Below are positions 7,642-15,847 of a stretch of 48,486 nt of DNA, in pieces (the first letter of the stretch is position 1; every line of letters begins with the position of its first letter). The DNA comes from Selenomonas sp. (GTDB taxonomy: Bacteria; Bacillota; Negativicutes; Selenomonadales; Selenomonadaceae): positions 1-48,486 of the forward strand of contig JAGBLH010000064.1 in assembly GCA_017635515.1 (NCBI GenBank). Reading direction: 5' to 3'. The notes below the pieces were generated by a model. That model was not told the origin of the DNA, made no database searches, and was given only the letters and a program-made list of their open reading frames with translations. The translations under genes and the position numbers were made by a program.

Positions 7642-9351
7642 ATGCTTGAGAATTTATCCGTCAGAATAAAAATCCTGCTCCTGACTGTGATGATGCTTTT
7701 CATCATCGTCATCATCGCCGGAGTGGGCATCTACTATAATAGCCAGTCCAAGCAGGCGGTGGACGATCTTTACAGTTCCAACCTCATGACTACGCAGTAT
7801 CTCAATGATGCCAATAACCAGCTTCGCACCTTGGATGTGGATGTGGCTTACCTGCTCTTGAAGAACTACTCTCCTGCAGAGAAGAAGATTCTGGTGGGAG
7901 ATATGGAGGGAGCGATTGCCGCCATTGAGGGGGATATAGCTCGTGTCAAGGAAATAGATAAGAGCGAAAGGGCTCAAAAGGCCATCGGTCAGCTGGAAGC
8001 TTCCCTTGGTGAGGTAAAGGTGAAGATCAAGAGCGTAGAGAGCCTTGGCAATGCTCCCGAGGAACGTGTCAAGGCCTTTGAATCGCTGGGCAGTGTGGGC
8101 CTCATCTCCAACCAGATGTCCGTGCTGACCCCGGACAATGTGTTTCAGGGCAAGCTGCTCTTTGCTGCAAACAATGCGGCCTATGACCGTTCCATCAAGA
8201 TCTTCATGGCCATCATCGTGCTGGGGCTGGCCCTGGGGACGGGCATTGCTCTCTATATCGCCAGGGATATTGCCAATCCTCTCAAGCGCACGGTGGTCGG
8301 CCTCAACAACGTGGCTGACGGTGACCTGACCCATGAAATCCCTGAAAGCCTCACCCGCCGCCAGGATGAGATCGGCCAGGTGGTGCAGGCGGTGAACAAG
8401 ATGCAGACTGCACTCAGGGCGGTGCTGAAGGATGTGCAGCAGGAATCTGAGAACAATGCGAAGATGGTGGAAGAAATCCAGCAGCTCGTAGCCAGCCTCA
8501 ACGACAGCGCCCAGGATATGTCAGCCGTGACGGAGGAAATGGCTGCAGGCATGGAAGAGACTGCCGCTTCCACCGCGAATATGCAGACCCTCAGCGACCA
8601 GCTGAAGGAAGCTATCGGGGAGAACGCCGTCGAAGCCAGGAAGAGCCAGAAATACACGGAAGAAATTGACGAGCGGGCAGGCAAGCTCCAGGAAAGCACC
8701 GCCAAGTCCATTGCGGCGGCAGAAAAGCTCTATGCAGACAGCAAGGCCTCCCTTGAGACGGCTATCGAGTCTTCCAAGGTGGTGGGCAAGATTGAAGAGC
8801 TCACGGGGGATATCAGCGAGATTGCCGAGCAGACCAACCTCCTGGCCCTGAATGCTGCCATCGAGTCGGCCCGGGCGGGCGAAGCTGGCAGGGGCTTTGC
8901 CGTGGTGGCAGACGAGGTCAGGAAGCTGGCCGAGCAGTCTACCCGCACGGCAGACACCATCAAGGGACTCACCAGCCAGGTGACCCTGGCAGTTGATAAC
9001 CTGTCCAAAGGGGCCTTTGATATCCTGAACTTCATAGACGGCACCGTCCATGTGGACTACGATGCCATGGGCAAGACCGCCAAGCGCTACAAGCAGGACG
9101 CTGCCTATCTCAATGACTTCACCCGCCAGAGCGCTTCCTCTGCCGCCAAGCTCAATGAGAACATAGAAAACATGGGCAATGCCATGGACGAGATTGCCAG
9201 GGCTGCTCATGAAGGAGCCATGGGCAACACCCGCATAGCTGAAAAAGTCACGGATATGGCAGGCAATGCCAATACCATCATGGAGAGGGTCACCGCCTCG
9301 ATGGAAGGAACCCAGAAGCTCATGAAGCAGGTGGCAAAGTTCAAGTTGTAA
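7642..9351 (+). CDS. Methyl-accepting chemotaxis protein
   Basis: 569 residues. Transmembrane segment 1 (about 10-31), a helical extracytoplasmic ligand domain of the four-helix-bundle type (about 35-180), transmembrane segment 2 (about 185-206), HAMP domain (about 207-260), and a long cytoplasmic coiled coil containing the signalling tip [20 protein letters not shown] followed by [19 protein letters not shown], which contacts CheA and CheW. Glu/Gln-rich heptads flanking the tip are likely methylation sites. No C-terminal CheR-tethering pentapeptide is seen. It shares an operon with the upstream binding lipoprotein, so that protein is probably its ligand-presenting partner. A strong terminator ends the unit. 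Confidence 0.95.
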   Translation: MLENLSVRIKILLLTVMMLFIIVIIAGVGIYYNSQSKQAVDDLYSSNLMTTQYLNDANNQLRTLDVDVAYLLLKNYSPAEKKILVGDMEGAIAAIEGDIARVKEIDKSERAQKAIGQLEASLGEVKVKIKSVESLGNAPEERVKAFESLGSVGLISNQMSVLTPDNVFQGKLLFAANNAAYDRSIKIFMAIIVLGLALGTGIALYIARDIANPLKRTVVGLNNVADGDLTHEIPESLTRRQDEIGQVVQAVNKMQTALRAVLKDVQQESENNAKMVEEIQQLVASLNDSAQDMSAVTEEMAAGMEETAASTANMQTLSDQLKEAIGENAVEARKSQKYTEEIDERAGKLQESTAKSIAAAEKLYADSKASLETAIESSKVVGKIEELTGDISEIAEQTNLLALNAAIESARAGEAGRGFAVVADEVRKLAEQSTRTADTIKGLTSQVTLAVDNLSKGAFDILNFIDGTVHVDYDAMGKTAKRYKQDAAYLNDFTRQSASSAAKLNENIENMGNAMDEIARAAHEGAMGNTRIAEKVTDMAGNANTIMERVTASMEGTQKLMKQVAKFKL

Positions 9352-9371
9352 GACTTTTGCAAGATCATATA

Positions 9372-9418
9372 GCAAATAGCCGCAGCCTTTGTATGGAGGC
9401 TGCGGCTATTTGCCTTTG
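9372..9418 (+). terminator. Strong terminator after the chemoreceptor gene
   Basis: A perfect 16-bp stem (9372-9387 and 9398-9413, GCAAATAGCCGCAGCC) with a 10-nt loop, followed by CTTTGTC. The T-run is short but the stem is very stable. Confidence 0.75.
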
Positions 9419-9507
9419 TCCATGATTATTTTTCTTGGCGGCAGGTATTAATCCCCGAAGGTCGAATTATAATTGAAAGAAGGGCGAGATGTAGGAGGGG
9501 ATTTATC

Positions 9508-10572
9508 GTGCGTGCAGTATCAGTGGAAGACCTGAAGCCTGGCATGACATTGGCAAGGACTATCATCAATGATGATATGATCGTGGTTCTGTCGGAAAAC
9601 ACCTTGCTGACCAAGGCGCATATCACCAGGATGCAGTTTCTCAATATACCCGTTGTCTATGTGAAGGACGAATACGAGCTGAGCCAGAACTACCTGGTAG
9701 CCACCTCTATCTTCAGCCAGAGCAATGCCTTTTTGCAGGAGTACGAAGGGGTGGTGAGCAGCGCCAAGCAGATTTTCGAGGACACCAACAAGACCGGGGA
9801 GGTGCCCGTGGAGGAGACCCATGCCATCATCGAAAACGATGTGGCTCCCCTGGCCAAGAACAGCGGTGCCATCGACTATCTCTATGAGCTCAACCATCTG
9901 GCCAGCGATATCTACAACCATTCCCTGCGGGTGTCAATCCTGGCGGGGGTCATTGCCAAGTGGATGCGCTTCAACAGAGCCAAGACCCAGGAAATTATCC
10001 TGGCGGGGTTCCTGCACGACATTGGCAAGACCAAGTTTTCCCAGAAGCTGCTGGACAAGCACGTCTCCAAGCTCACAGACGAGGAGTATGAGGAATACAT
10101 CAGGCATACGGTGGACGGCCAGCAGGTGGTGAACAGCATACCGGGGCTGTCCGACGGGGTGAAGCTGGCAGTGCTGCAGCATCACGAGCGCATGGATGGC
10201 TCAGGCTTCCCCTTCGGCTCCACAGGGGCAGATATCCACGAGTACGCCCGCATCATCGCCGTGGCGGATATCTACGACAATATCACCACGGAGCGGGAGG
10301 GGTTTGTGAAGGAGACTCCCTTCACCGCCATCGCCTATCTCACGGAGCATATGTTCACCACCCTTGACCCGGGTGTCTGCATGCCTGTGCTCACCCATAT
10401 CACGGATGCGTTCTTGGGCTCCAAGGTCATGCTCAATGACGGCACCAAGGGGGTCATCGCCGCCTATCCCAAGGATTACGCGGGCCAGCCCATCATCAGC
10501 AACGAGGATGAGCAGCTCATCAACCTCAACGACCATCCAGAGCTGAAGATCATCGAGTATAATCCAAAATGA
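9508..10572 (+). CDS. HD-GYP domain protein (probable cyclic di-GMP phosphodiesterase)
   Basis: 354 residues. The N-terminal ~110 residues (VEDLKPGMTLARTI, then a DUF3391-like region) precede an HD-GYP domain at about 125-320. Metal-binding and signature motifs are visible: NHSLRVSILAGVIAKWM, the HD pair in FLHDIGKTKFSQ, the histidine of IRHTVDGQQVV, HHERMDGSGFPFG (the GYP-type motif, with Phe in place of Tyr), and ADIYDNITTER. HD-GYP proteins hydrolyse cyclic di-GMP and commonly control motility versus attachment, which fits the chemoreceptor upstream and the flagellar operon downstream. The start is GTG at 9508 behind GTAGGAGGGG. It has its own terminator and no obvious partner. Confidence 0.9.
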   Translation: MRAVSVEDLKPGMTLARTIINDDMIVVLSENTLLTKAHITRMQFLNIPVVYVKDEYELSQNYLVATSIFSQSNAFLQEYEGVVSSAKQIFEDTNKTGEVPVEETHAIIENDVAPLAKNSGAIDYLYELNHLASDIYNHSLRVSILAGVIAKWMRFNRAKTQEIILAGFLHDIGKTKFSQKLLDKHVSKLTDEEYEEYIRHTVDGQQVVNSIPGLSDGVKLAVLQHHERMDGSGFPFGSTGADIHEYARIIAVADIYDNITTEREGFVKETPFTAIAYLTEHMFTTLDPGVCMPVLTHITDAFLGSKVMLNDGTKGVIAAYPKDYAGQPIISNEDEQLINLNDHPELKIIEYNPK

Positions 10573-10573
10573 C

Positions 10574-10619
10574 AAGCTAAAAAGCCTGCTCTTGCAAAAG
10601 GGCAGGCTTTTTGCTTGTC
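10574..10619. terminator. Bidirectional terminator between the HD-GYP gene and the gntR remnant
   Basis: AAAAGCCTGC and GCAGGCTTTT form a stem with A-runs and T-runs on both sides, extended by the outer match GACAAGC/GCTTGTC. It can serve the HD-GYP gene on the plus strand and the gntR remnant on the minus strand. Confidence 0.75.
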
Positions 10620-10806
10620 AGCGGATGCTGATGGCAGAGAATTCGCTTTTGTCAGCGCGATGATGAGAGATGGAGTATTCGAATGGATGCCCGTCGCTGA
10701 AGAAGGCCACCTGCTCGATTTCCAAGATGGGCATTTCCGGCGGGATGCAAAGTTCCGCTTGTTCCAGTTCAGTGGAACGGACAGCGCGGATGGTGCGATG
10801 CGCGGA
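10618..10806 (-). pseudogene. C-terminal remnant of a GntR-family regulator (UTRA domain)
   Basis: The minus-strand frame ending in TGA at 10618-10620 reads back through RTIRAVRSTELEQAEL, PPEMPILEIEQVAFFSDGHP and FEYSISHHRADKSEF. This is the C-terminal part of a UTRA effector domain as found in GntR/HutC regulators of sugar PTS operons. The N-terminal two thirds, including the DNA-binding domain, are missing: around 10800-10815 the homology stops and a PTS permease fragment begins on the opposite strand. It is therefore non-functional as a regulator. Its orientation shows it was divergent from the PTS operon, the usual place for a beta-glucoside regulator. Confidence 0.75.
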
Positions 10807-11168
10807 TTCAGAACATGGTGTATATGCCTGCCCAGCTGGCCAATCAGGCCGGGGATGCTGCCTATATATTCAGCAATGGCTTTTTCGAGGCGGGTCTCAT
10901 GCACATCATGGGGCTGCTGATAGCTATTTTCCTCTTTTCCAAGTGTGATAGCTGGAGGGCAGTGGCAAAGCTGGGCTTCCCTGCCATGCTCTTCAATATC
11001 CAGGAACCCATTGCCTTCGGCTTGCCCATTGTGCTCAATCCCATCCTTCTGGTGCCTTATATACTGGCTCCCCTGGCCAATACTGTGGTAGGCTGGTTGG
11101 CAATTTCTGCAGGGCTGGTGCCGGTGTTCAAGTATGTGGTCCCCTGGACGATGCCGCTTTTCGTATGA
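10804..11168 (+). pseudogene. Internal fragment of a lactose/cellobiose-type PTS EIIC permease
   Basis: In the frame of 10815 the translation reads YIFSNGFFEAGLMHIMGLLI, AIFLFSKCDSWRAVAKLGFP, MLFNIQEPIAFGLPIVLNPI, LLVPYILAPLANTVVGW and KYVVPWTMPLF, then TGA at 11166-11168. This matches the distal part of EIIC of the cellobiose/lactose class, including the conserved NIxEPIxFGLPIVLNP block. About the first two thirds of the protein are absent, and the C-terminal tail normally following PWTxP is also cut off, so both ends are deleted. With the reversed gntR remnant directly upstream, this is a deletion scar. The GH1 gene follows 27 bp later. Confidence 0.8.
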
Positions 11169-11195
11169 GAATCTTGGCAAGAAGGGATGAGTTCC

Positions 11196-12587
11196 ATGAA
11201 GCATGAATTCCCCAAGGGGTTTTGGTGGGGGGCTGCTACCTCTGGCCCTCAGACAGAAGGACGCTTCCATAAGCTGCACCGCAATGTATTCGACTATTGG
11301 TATGATACGGAGCCGGAGGCTTTCTGGGACGGCGTAGGGCCTGATGTCACCTCGAATTTTTATAACGATTATGTGCGCGACATAGCTTTGATGAAGGAAA
11401 TCGGGTTGAATTCCGTGCGTACCTCCATTCAGTGGACAAGGCTGCTGAAGGATTTTGAAACCGGGGAGACTGATGAGGAGGCTGCAGGGTTCTATCGTGC
11501 CATGCTGGAGGAATTTATCCGCCAGGGGATTCGCCCAATCATCAATCTGCATCATTTTGACCTGCCGGTGGAACTCTATGATAAGTATGGCGGCTGGGAG
11601 TCCAGGCATGTGGTGGAGCTGTTCGCCATCTTCGCCCGGAAATGCTTTGACCTGTTTGGGGATCTGGTGAAAGACTGGGTGACTTTCAACGAGCCTATGG
11701 TGGTGGCAGAGGGCGAGTACCTTTATCAGTTCCACTATCCCAACCTGGTGGATGGGAAAAAAGCCTGCCAGGTAATATACAATCTCAACCTGGCCTCAGC
11801 CAAAGCCATCAAAGCCTTCCGTGACTCGGCTTGTGGCAGGCAGGGCGGCAGGATTGGCATAGTGCTTAATCTGACACCTGCTTATCCGCGCTCTGATCGT
11901 GAAGAGGATGTGAGAGCAGCTGAGTTTGCGGAAGATTTCAAAAACAATCTCTTCCTGGAGCCTGCCCTCAAGGGACATTTCCCAGAGAAATTGGTTTCTG
12001 TCCTGGAGAAGGATGGCGTGCTGTGGGAGTCCCTGCCCGAGGAATTGGAGATGATACGGGAGAATACCGTGGACTTCCTGGGGGTGAATTACTACCATCC
12101 TTTCAGAGCCAAAGCCAGGGAGAAGGCTTTCGATCAGCCAGGCGGTTGGCTGCCGGAAAAATACTTCGAGGAGTATGAGGACCCGGAGGCGCGCATGAAT
12201 CCTTATCGCGGTTGGGAAATTTATCCCCGTGCAATTTACGACATCGCCATCAATATGAAGGAAAAGTATGGCAATACCCCCTGGTATATCTCAGAAAATG
12301 GCATGGGGGTAGAAGGGGAAGAAAGATTCTGCAATCAGGATGGCTTCATAGAGGATGATTACCGCATCGATTTCCTGGAAGAGCATCTGGCCTGGCTGCA
12401 CAAGGGCATAGAGGAAGGTTCCAATTGTTTTGGCTACCATATGTGGACGCCTATAGATTGCTGGTCCTGGAAGAATGCCTATAAGAATCGCTATGGTTTT
12501 ATTGCTGTGGAGCTGGCAACCCAGAAGAAGACTATCAAGAAATCAGGGTACTGGATGAAAAAGGTCAGCGAGCAGAACGGTTTCTGA
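11196..12587 (+). CDS. GH1 family 6-phospho-beta-glucosidase
   Basis: 463 residues, the usual GH1 length. It should hydrolyse phosphorylated beta-glucosides such as cellobiose-6-phosphate after PTS uptake, in the cytoplasm. The acid/base Glu166 is in VTFNEPMV and the nucleophile Glu367 is in YISENGMG. The tail WTPIDCWSWKNAYKNRYGF has the Ser, Lys and Tyr spacing that marks phosphate-binding members rather than plain beta-glucosidases. The start at 11196 (MKHEF) is preferred over 11187 because AGAAGGG lies 9 bp before it and only 1 bp before the other. The gene is intact although its PTS permease and regulator are destroyed, so its substrate must come from another transporter. A terminator follows. 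Confidence 0.88.
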   Translation: MKHEFPKGFWWGAATSGPQTEGRFHKLHRNVFDYWYDTEPEAFWDGVGPDVTSNFYNDYVRDIALMKEIGLNSVRTSIQWTRLLKDFETGETDEEAAGFYRAMLEEFIRQGIRPIINLHHFDLPVELYDKYGGWESRHVVELFAIFARKCFDLFGDLVKDWVTFNEPMVVAEGEYLYQFHYPNLVDGKKACQVIYNLNLASAKAIKAFRDSACGRQGGRIGIVLNLTPAYPRSDREEDVRAAEFAEDFKNNLFLEPALKGHFPEKLVSVLEKDGVLWESLPEELEMIRENTVDFLGVNYYHPFRAKAREKAFDQPGGWLPEKYFEEYEDPEARMNPYRGWEIYPRAIYDIAINMKEKYGNTPWYISENGMGVEGEERFCNQDGFIEDDYRIDFLEEHLAWLHKGIEEGSNCFGYHMWTPIDCWSWKNAYKNRYGFIAVELATQKKTIKKSGYWMKKVSEQNGF

Positions 12588-12602
12588 TAAGTGACCACAT
12601 GA

Positions 12603-12637
12603 AAATGAGCCGGTCGTCAATGACCGGCTTATTTTCG
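12603..12637 (+). terminator. Terminator after the GH1 gene
   Basis: AGCCGGTC (12608-12615) and GACCGGCT (12622-12629) form a perfect stem with a 6-nt loop, followed by TATTTTCG. Confidence 0.75.
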
Positions 12638-12646
12638 TGGGATTTC

Positions 12647-12675
12647 TTGACAAGTTTACAACTATTATGTATAAT
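12647..12675 (+). promoter_or_regulatory. Consensus housekeeping (sigma-70/sigma-A) promoter
   Basis: TTGACA (12647-12652), a 17-bp spacer, and TATAAT (12670-12675): both boxes match the consensus exactly. It is placed about 50 bp before the start of the amino-acid-binding lipoprotein gene and just after the GH1 terminator, predicting strong constitutive expression. Confidence 0.8.
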
Positions 12676-12727
12676 GAATTCATATTAGTGCTTTAATATG
12701 ATAAAGTGAGAGATGGGAGCGATGTTT

Positions 12728-13537
12728 ATGAAATGGCAGAGTTTGCTGGCTGCGGGCATGGCAGCAATGATGATGGCGGTGGCAGGCTGCGGCGGGCAGC
12801 AGAATGCTTCAAATTCTGGTTCTTCTTCTGCAGCTTCTGCTGGCAAGGCCATTGTGGTGGGCCTTGATGACAATTTCCCGCCCATGGGCTTCAAGGGTGA
12901 GGACGGGCAGATCACGGGCTTCGACATTGACCTGGCCAAGGAGGCCACCAAGCGCCTGGGCCGCGAGGTGGAGTTCAAGGCCATCGACTGGTCCAGCAAG
13001 GAGGCCGAGCTCAAGAGCGGCCGCGTGGATGTGCTCTGGAACGGCCTGGACATCACCGAGAAGCGCAAGGAGAATATGCTCTTCTCCGACCCCTATATGG
13101 ATAACCGCCAGATTATCTTCGTGAAGAAGGGCGAGACTTCCATCAAAGATGAGAAGAGCCTGGCTGGCAAGGTAGTAGGCACCCAGAGCGCCAGCACTTC
13201 TGAAGAATATATGGATGGCAATGATTTCTTCAAGAAGGAAGTCAAGGAAGTCAAGAAGTATTCCGACTTCGTCTCTGCCTTCATGGATTTGGAGAATGGC
13301 CGCATTGATGCCGTGGTGGGGGATGAGATTGTGGGCCGCTACTACATGAGCAAGCACGCTGACAAGCTGGAGGCCGTGGATGTGGCTGTAGGCCCTGTAA
13401 GCACCTTCGGCATTGGCTTTGCCAAGGATAACCAGCAGCTCCGCGACGAGGTGCAGAAGGTGCTGAACGAGATGAAGAAGGACGGCACCATGGGCATGAT
13501 TTCCGAGAAGTGGTTCGGCAAGAACATCACCAAATAA
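12728..13537 (+). CDS. Amino-acid-type ABC substrate-binding lipoprotein (orphan)
   Basis: 269 residues. Lipoprotein signal with lipobox VAGC, then a Ser/Ala-rich linker and a family 3 solute-binding domain: KAIVVGLDDNFPPMGFKGED, ITGFDIDLAKEATKRLG, VDVLWNGLDITEKRK, MLFSDPYMDNRQIIFVKKG, GKVVGTQSASTSEEYM and a C-terminal MKKDGTMGMISEKWFG. These proteins bind polar amino acids or related compounds. Permease and ATPase genes, normally adjacent, are absent. ATG at 12728 fits the GGGAGCG ribosome site better than ATGs at 12713 or 12722, which would extend the N-terminus by 5 or 2 residues. It is driven by a consensus promoter, and its terminator lies inside the opposing yigZ coding sequence. Confidence 0.88.
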   Translation: MKWQSLLAAGMAAMMMAVAGCGGQQNASNSGSSSAASAGKAIVVGLDDNFPPMGFKGEDGQITGFDIDLAKEATKRLGREVEFKAIDWSSKEAELKSGRVDVLWNGLDITEKRKENMLFSDPYMDNRQIIFVKKGETSIKDEKSLAGKVVGTQSASTSEEYMDGNDFFKKEVKEVKKYSDFVSAFMDLENGRIDAVVGDEIVGRYYMSKHADKLEAVDVAVGPVSTFGIGFAKDNQQLRDEVQKVLNEMKKDGTMGMISEKWFGKNITK

Positions 13538-14179
13538 TTATTCGACCTTGAGGGGCAGGCTCACAAGCCTGCCTTTTTCGTATGTGAATCTGGCGGAAGT
13601 CAGGTCGGTAAGCTCGGTCAGTCGCTGCCCGACTTCATCAGGAGGGAGCAACAGGGGGATGGTCACATTCTCGGCGTAGTCCGTCTCGCCTGTGCGGATG
13701 GCTTCTTTCCGCAGGTAATTTTCAACTGTGGCCAGCAGGTCGTAGCTCAAAGTCATGTTGATTTCCTGGAAGGGAGTGATTTCCAGTTTGGTAGCGGCCT
13801 CCAGCCCCAGGAAAGCAGCGTGGCTGTAGGCGCGGATAAGCCCGCCTGCCCCCAGCTTGATGCCGCCGAAGTAGCGGGTGACCACTACCACTAGATCAGT
13901 GAGGCCCTTCTGCTTGATGGCTTCCAGGATGGGAGCACCCGCAGTGCCCCCCGGCTCCCCATCGTCATTGGACTTCTGCTTGTCCCCGCGCTGGCCCAAG
14001 ATATAGGCGGAGCAGTTGTGTCGGGCATCGTAGTAGCGCTTCTTCATGGCCTGGATGAAGTCCCGGGCTTCTTCCTCGCTGTCCACATGGCGCAGGTGGG
14101 TGATGAATTTTGACTTCTGTATCTCATAGAGCGTCTCAAGGCTTTCGTCTTTTTCTTCGATGGTGCGGTAAGTTTCCAT
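13538..14179 (-). CDS. yigZ: YigZ/IMPACT family protein
   Basis: 213 residues, full length for the UPF0029/IMPACT family. The N-terminal domain has IQKSKFITHLRHVDSEEEA and RHNCSAYILG, with the signature SNDDGEPGGTAGAPILEAI, and then VVVVTRYFGGIKLGAGGLIRAYS, followed by a C-terminal DUF1949-type ferredoxin-like domain. The E. coli and human relatives are linked to translation and stress signalling, but the biochemical role is not settled. ATG at 14177-14179 has a CGGAGGCAAT site. Its stop codon abuts the stop of the convergent lipoprotein gene with no gap, and that gene's terminator hairpin is encoded within its last codons. Confidence 0.9.
   Translation of the reverse strand: METYRTIEEKDESLETLYEIQKSKFITHLRHVDSEEEARDFIQAMKKRYYDARHNCSAYILGQRGDKQKSNDDGEPGGTAGAPILEAIKQKGLTDLVVVVTRYFGGIKLGAGGLIRAYSHAAFLGLEAATKLEITPFQEINMTLSYDLLATVENYLRKEAIRTGETDYAENVTIPLLLPPDEVGQRLTELTDLTSARFTYEKGRLVSLPLKVE
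13554..13580 (+). terminator. Terminator inside the yigZ coding end
   Basis: GGCAGGCT (13554-13561) and AGCCTGCC (13566-13573) form a perfect 8-bp stem with a 4-nt CACA loop, followed by TTTTTC. On the plus strand this is a strong terminator for the lipoprotein gene, but the same bases encode the last residues of YigZ on the minus strand. Confidence 0.75.
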
Positions 14180-14405
14180 GATTGCCTCCGATGATTATGA
14201 ACTATATTGGTATCATAATACATGGAAAAGTTTTTGGCTAGGAAGTGGGCATAAAATTTTTTTAAACTATAGTATTTGGCTGTCTTTTGTAGTATTCTTG
14301 AGGGGAGAATTTTTCTCTGCATTTAAGTCCCGCGGATGACCGGAATTTTTCGGCATGCAAGACGCATTACAGCAGCGGGGCTGGAAAGGTTGTGTTAATG
14401 AGGCC

Positions 14406-15782
14406 ATGAACGAGTCGAAAATGAACAGAGGGCTGAAGAACCGCCATCTGCAGCTGATTTCCCTGGGGGGAGTCATCGGCAGCGGTTACTTCCTCGGCAC
14501 GGGGTATGTGCTGGAGCAGGCTGGCCCGGCGGCGATACTTGCCTATCTTTTGGGAGGGCTCATCGTGCTGTGCGTCATGCTGTGCCTGGCGGAGCTGGCA
14601 GTGGAAAAACCCATTTCCGGTTCCTTTGTCAACTACGCCCGGGACAATATTTCCCCTACCTGGGCCTGCGGGGTGGGCTGGGCTTACTGGCTTACCTGGG
14701 TTTCTTACGTCCCTTCGGAGATGATTGCGGCGGGCATCATCATGGAGAATTTCCTGCCCCAGATCAGCCAGCTCTGGTGGGCGGTGCTGTTTGGTTTGAT
14801 TGTGACAGCCGTGAACCTCTTTCATGTAGACAAGTTCGGTGAAAGCGAATTCTGGCTTTCTTTGGTAAAGATTGTGGCCCTGGTGGCCTTCAGCGTTGTG
14901 GCAGGTCTTATCTGCCTGGGGCTGATTGGCGAGCAGGGATATATAGGCTCTGTGGTCCTCCTGGGCAGCGGCGGCTTCGCTCCCAATGGCTATTGGGCCA
15001 TTGTCATGACTATGGTCATCATCCTGGTGAATTTTCAGGGGACGGAAATCATTGGCCTGGCAGCCGGTGAGTGCGAGCGCCCGGAAAAGAGCATCCCCAT
15101 TGCGGTGCGGAATGTGACCTGGCGCATCATTGCCCTGTATATCATCCCCATTACCCTGCTTATAAGCATCCTGCCCTGGGATAAGGCTACTTTGGAGGAA
15201 AGCGTCTTTGCTGCTGCCATGGCTGAGTACGGGCTCAATAATTTTGCGGCTATCTTCGCCATGGTGGTGCTGACGGCAGCCATTTCCTGCTCTAATTCCG
15301 GTCTCTATGGAGCGGCTAGGGCGCTTTACGCTTTAGGCAAGATGGATATGGCACCCAGGTCGCTTTCCCATATCAGCAAGAAGGGCATGCCTTCCCACGC
15401 GATTGTTTTTTCCATTGGCACTTGCTGGCTGGTGATTCTCCTGTATGCCTTCAATCCTGATTCTGCCCTCTACACCTATCTGTTGGCAGTATCCGGCTTT
15501 ACGGGGGCCATTGCCTGGATTTCCATCTGCTGGAGCCAGCTCAGGCGCCGCCGTGTGCTGGAGGCTGCCGGCGAAGTGGAGAAGCTGGCCTACAAGACTC
15601 CCTTCTTCCCCTATGTGACGCATTTCGGCATCTGGGCCCAGGTCTTCTGTCTGGCGGTGATGGCCTTCACCCCTGACCTGCGTGAAGCCCTCTACGCCGG
15701 TGTGCCCATGCTGCTGCTGCCCATGGCCTGGTATCGCTTGAGAGCCCGCCTGCGGGCCAGGCGCACGGCTGTGGCCAGATAA
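14406..15782 (+). CDS. Amino-acid permease of the APC superfamily (AAT type)
   Basis: About 458 residues with twelve hydrophobic segments. The family signature is at the N-terminus: NRGLKNRHLQLISLGGVIGSGYFLGTGYVL, broken here as LKNRHLQLISLGGVIGSG followed by YFLGTG. Later GTEIIGLAAGECERPEKSIP is the conserved cytoplasmic loop of AAT/YfnA-like proton symporters, and SCSNSGLYGAARALYALG is typical of helix 8. It should import an amino acid by proton symport; specificity cannot be assigned. The exact start is uncertain: in-frame ATGs exist at 14355, 14406 and 14421, none with a strong ribosome site, and 14406 was chosen as it precedes the conserved region closely. A strong terminator follows. 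Confidence 0.88.
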   Translation: MNESKMNRGLKNRHLQLISLGGVIGSGYFLGTGYVLEQAGPAAILAYLLGGLIVLCVMLCLAELAVEKPISGSFVNYARDNISPTWACGVGWAYWLTWVSYVPSEMIAAGIIMENFLPQISQLWWAVLFGLIVTAVNLFHVDKFGESEFWLSLVKIVALVAFSVVAGLICLGLIGEQGYIGSVVLLGSGGFAPNGYWAIVMTMVIILVNFQGTEIIGLAAGECERPEKSIPIAVRNVTWRIIALYIIPITLLISILPWDKATLEESVFAAAMAEYGLNNFAAIFAMVVLTAAISCSNSGLYGAARALYALGKMDMAPRSLSHISKKGMPSHAIVFSIGTCWLVILLYAFNPDSALYTYLLAVSGFTGAIAWISICWSQLRRRRVLEAAGEVEKLAYKTPFFPYVTHFGIWAQVFCLAVMAFTPDLREALYAGVPMLLLPMAWYRLRARLRARRTAVAR

Positions 15783-15793
15783 ATGAGATAAAG

Positions 15794-15838
15794 AAACTGC
15801 CGGCCTGTGCTCATTGGGGCACGGACCGGCAGTTTTTT
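15794..15838 (+). terminator. Terminator after the amino-acid permease
   Basis: AACTGCCGG and CCGGCAGTT form a perfect outer stem enclosing GTGC/GCAC, followed by TTTTTTG. It lies between two convergent genes and may also work for the minus-strand gene. Confidence 0.8.
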
Positions 15839-15847
15839 GCCCTCTCT

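Noticed and set aside
10476..11735. A 419-codon minus-strand frame crossing the PTS scar
   Set aside because: It spans a terminator, two remnants and part of the GH1 gene antisense. The GntR homology lies in a different minus-strand frame.
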